Shown here: in pieces, positions 5,023 to 6,066 of the stretch
Layout: every line of letters begins with the position of its first letter
Numbering within the stretch: the first letter of the stretch is position 1
From: Archaeoglobales archaeon
Lineage (GTDB): Archaea; Halobacteriota; Archaeoglobi; Archaeoglobales; Archaeoglobaceae
Direction of reading: 5' to 3'
Assembly: GCA_003662985.1 (NCBI GenBank)
Contig: QMZD01000120.1
Coordinates: 1-6,066 of the forward strand
DNA length: 6,066 nt
Translations under genes and position numbers: made by a program
The notes under the pieces: model-generated
Database searches by the model: none
Told to the model about the DNA's origin: nothing
The model's input: only the letters and a program-made list of their open reading frames with translations

Positions 5023-5832
5023 ATGAGGGCTGTAAAGATTGGAAAGGTTGGAAAGGTTGGGGTTGTTTACAAGTATGACTCTCTTGGACTGGCAAGGGAG
5101 GTGTCGGCATTTCTTGAGGAAAACGGTGTTGAGGTCGAGCAGTTCCACCTCCCTTCTTTCGAGCTCGAAAAATACGATTTTATCGTAAGTGTGGGTGGGG
5201 ATGGAACAATTCTACAGATTTTACAAGATATAGAAGAATGTCCGCCCATATTTGGGATAAATCGTGGGAAGATTGGTATTCTTACCCACGCGGAGCCGGA
5301 TAATTTTAGAGAGGGTTTGAAGAAGGTGTTGGGGGGAAAAGTAAAAACGGAGAAGTTTATGAGACTCGACTGCTATGTTAACGATTTGAGGACCCAAACG
5401 GCCCTCAACGAGATAGCAATTCTAAGCTCCGAACCTGCTAGGCTTATAGGAATGAAGGTTTTTGTTAATGGGGTTGAAATAGAGGACATGAGAGCAGACG
5501 GCATGCTTTTTTCAACTCCCATAGGTTCAACTGCCTATGCTCTCTCGACCGGAGGACCGATTGTTGATCCTTATCTGCCATCGATTCTCATAACCCCTAT
5601 CGCCCCCTTCAAGCTCGGATGGAAACCATGGATCGTGAACAGAAAGAGTAAAATTAGAGTCGAACTTCATCCTGAGAGAAAGGCTTTGGCAGTCGCGGAT
5701 GGACAAAAAATAAAAGAGGTGTTTCCAGGGGATAAAATAGAGATTCTTGAATCCGACCATCCTGCAGTTTTCTTTGAAAGCCCAGTTAGCAGGATAGGTA
5801 GAATTGCAGACAGGCTAAAAAAGATAAGATAA
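5023..5832 (+). CDS. nadK: NAD kinase
   Basis: NAD kinase phosphorylates NAD+ to NADP+ with ATP or polyphosphate and sets the NADP pool in the cytoplasm. Seen: VGGDGTIL (residues 57-64), the conserved GGDGT catalytic and phosphate-binding motif with D60; FGINRGKIGILTHA (77-90); LNEIAIL (128-134), the conserved NE pair; and RADGMLFSTPIGSTAYALSTGGP (157-179), the C-terminal-domain signature, with DG at 159-160. Near the end VADGQK is also typical. The 269-residue length is slightly greater than the A. fulgidus homologue AF2373 (about 249 from memory). Part of the excess is at the N-terminus, where MRAVKIGKVGKVGVVYK has a repeated GKV before the first strand. ATG 5023 is the start: an in-frame TAG at 5005 blocks any longer form, and AAGGGG at 5010-5015 is a modest Shine-Dalgarno. 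The gene lies 34 bases after the phosphatase gene, so the two are likely co-transcribed. No missing motif residues. Confidence 0.93.
   Translation: MRAVKIGKVGKVGVVYKYDSLGLAREVSAFLEENGVEVEQFHLPSFELEKYDFIVSVGGDGTILQILQDIEECPPIFGINRGKIGILTHAEPDNFREGLKKVLGGKVKTEKFMRLDCYVNDLRTQTALNEIAILSSEPARLIGMKVFVNGVEIEDMRADGMLFSTPIGSTAYALSTGGPIVDPYLPSILITPIAPFKLGWKPWIVNRKSKIRVELHPERKALAVADGQKIKEVFPGDKIEILESDHPAVFFESPVSRIGRIADRLKKIR
5041..5058 (+). repeat. Two exact 9-bp tandem repeats at the NAD kinase N-terminus
   Basis: GGAAAGGTT occurs twice in direct tandem, in frame, encoding GKV-GKV. A degenerate third copy (GGGGTTGTT) follows. It adds a few residues before the first beta strand relative to the A. fulgidus protein as I remember it. 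Confidence 0.75.
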
Positions 5833-5841
5833 GTAAATAGA

Positions 5842-5853
5842 GAAAACGTTTTC
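5842..5853. other. 12-bp perfect palindrome between converging genes
   Basis: GAAAACGTTTTC is a perfect dyad with no loop. It lies in the 70-base gap between nadK and the minus-strand gene and overlaps a second palindrome, TTTCGAAA (5850-5857). With no spacer it does not form a classical hairpin. A protein-binding site is possible, but chance in AT-rich DNA is also plausible. A T5 run at 5894-5898 in the same gap could end nadK transcription. Confidence 0.35.
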
Positions 5854-5902
5854 GAAATTCAATACCGGGTTGAAGAAGTATAGATGCTGAAGCTTTTTGG
5901 CT

Positions 5903-6066
5903 CTATAGTTTTAACCCCTCAAAACCCCTCCTTACAGCCAAAGCTCTTTTGTGAGCCTCCATTTTGTCATAGCTTTGATATATCTCCAAGATAATAGAGT
6001 GGAGTGAAATTAAACCCGTTCTTGCGATTGCACCAAGCAGTGGATATTCCTTACTACATGAGAACC
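5903..6066 (-). CDS. Unidentified protein, C-terminal 53 residues (5' end outside window)
   Basis: On the minus strand one frame stays open from base 6064 to a TAG whose complement is at 5903-5905. It gives 53 residues with ordinary protein composition. It contains EYPLLGAIARTGLISLHSI (residues 6-24 of the fragment), then an amphipathic helix-like stretch ending KMEAHKRALAVRRGFEGLKL. The other two minus frames are broken by stops. The coding strand has normal codon use, and no start is needed because the gene enters from beyond the window. It converges on nadK with a 70-base gap. I do not recognise the family: the basic helical end and the conserved-looking PLLGAIARTG segment suggest a soluble enzyme C-terminus, but no function can be assigned. 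Reality of the gene is fairly likely, given the open frame to the window edge and its position. Confidence 0.65.
   Translation of the reverse strand, partial: FSCSKEYPLLGAIARTGLISLHSIILEIYQSYDKMEAHKRALAVRRGFEGLKL

Noticed and set aside
4646..5110. A 154-codon open frame on the minus strand
   Set aside because: It lies antisense across the phosphatase and NAD kinase genes, and its proline/leucine/serine-rich low-complexity sequence mirrors the purine-rich coding strand. No family signal.
5879..5907. Inverted repeat TATAGA ... TCTATA as a terminator hairpin
   Set aside because: The stem is only 6 bp and AT-rich with a 17-base loop that does not extend the pairing; it overlaps the minus-strand stop codon and is probably chance.

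Overview
The window looks like a stretch of a euryarchaeal chromosome, most likely from the order Archaeoglobales (Archaeoglobus, Ferroglobus or Geoglobus type). The reasons are: archaeal TATA-like promoters, one of them giving an apparently leaderless gene; Shine-Dalgarno sites of the GGTGAT type; a split four-subunit 2-oxoacid:ferredoxin oxidoreductase; and an inositol monophosphatase/fructose-1,6-bisphosphatase followed by an NAD kinase. That last pair strongly resembles the A. fulgidus AF2372-AF2373 pair as I remember it. The genus cannot be fixed without a database search.

Layout. Bases 1-257 hold the 3' end of a ribose-5-phosphate isomerase A gene. A TATA-like box leads into an apparently leaderless gene for an unrecognised, all-helical 247-residue protein (317-1060). 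A clear TATA box at 1089-1096 starts a tight four-gene operon at 1124-4105. It encodes the gamma, delta, alpha and beta subunits (porG, porD, porA, porB) of a pyruvate-type ferredoxin oxidoreductase. After a T-rich spacer comes a two-gene unit: the IMPase/FBPase (4158-4988) and the NAD kinase (5023-5832). The last 164 bases hold the C-terminal end of a protein on the minus strand (5903-6066), convergent with the NAD kinase and not identified.

How the genes fit together. The oxidoreductase interconverts pyruvate, CoA and oxidised ferredoxin with acetyl-CoA, CO2 and reduced ferredoxin; in autotrophic archaea it runs as a pyruvate synthase. FBPase is a gluconeogenic step. The same enzyme's IMPase activity can supply myo-inositol for inositol-phosphate lipids and the thermolyte di-myo-inositol phosphate. 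RpiA interconverts pentose phosphates, and NAD kinase makes NADP+ for biosynthesis. The window is therefore a central carbon and cofactor neighbourhood, not an accessory or mobile region. I see no RNA genes, CRISPR, insertion sequences or phage genes.

Most worth a second look: (1) the porG start, where the only usable GTG lies inside the Shine-Dalgarno and an ATT sits where the start should be; (2) substitutions in the active-site loops of the alpha and beta subunits that may mean a different substrate; (3) the unknown helical protein, which has no cysteine or histidine; (4) two in-frame micro-tandem repeats on either side of the IMPase-NAD kinase junction; (5) the unidentified minus-strand C-terminus. 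I found no clearly new multi-gene system.
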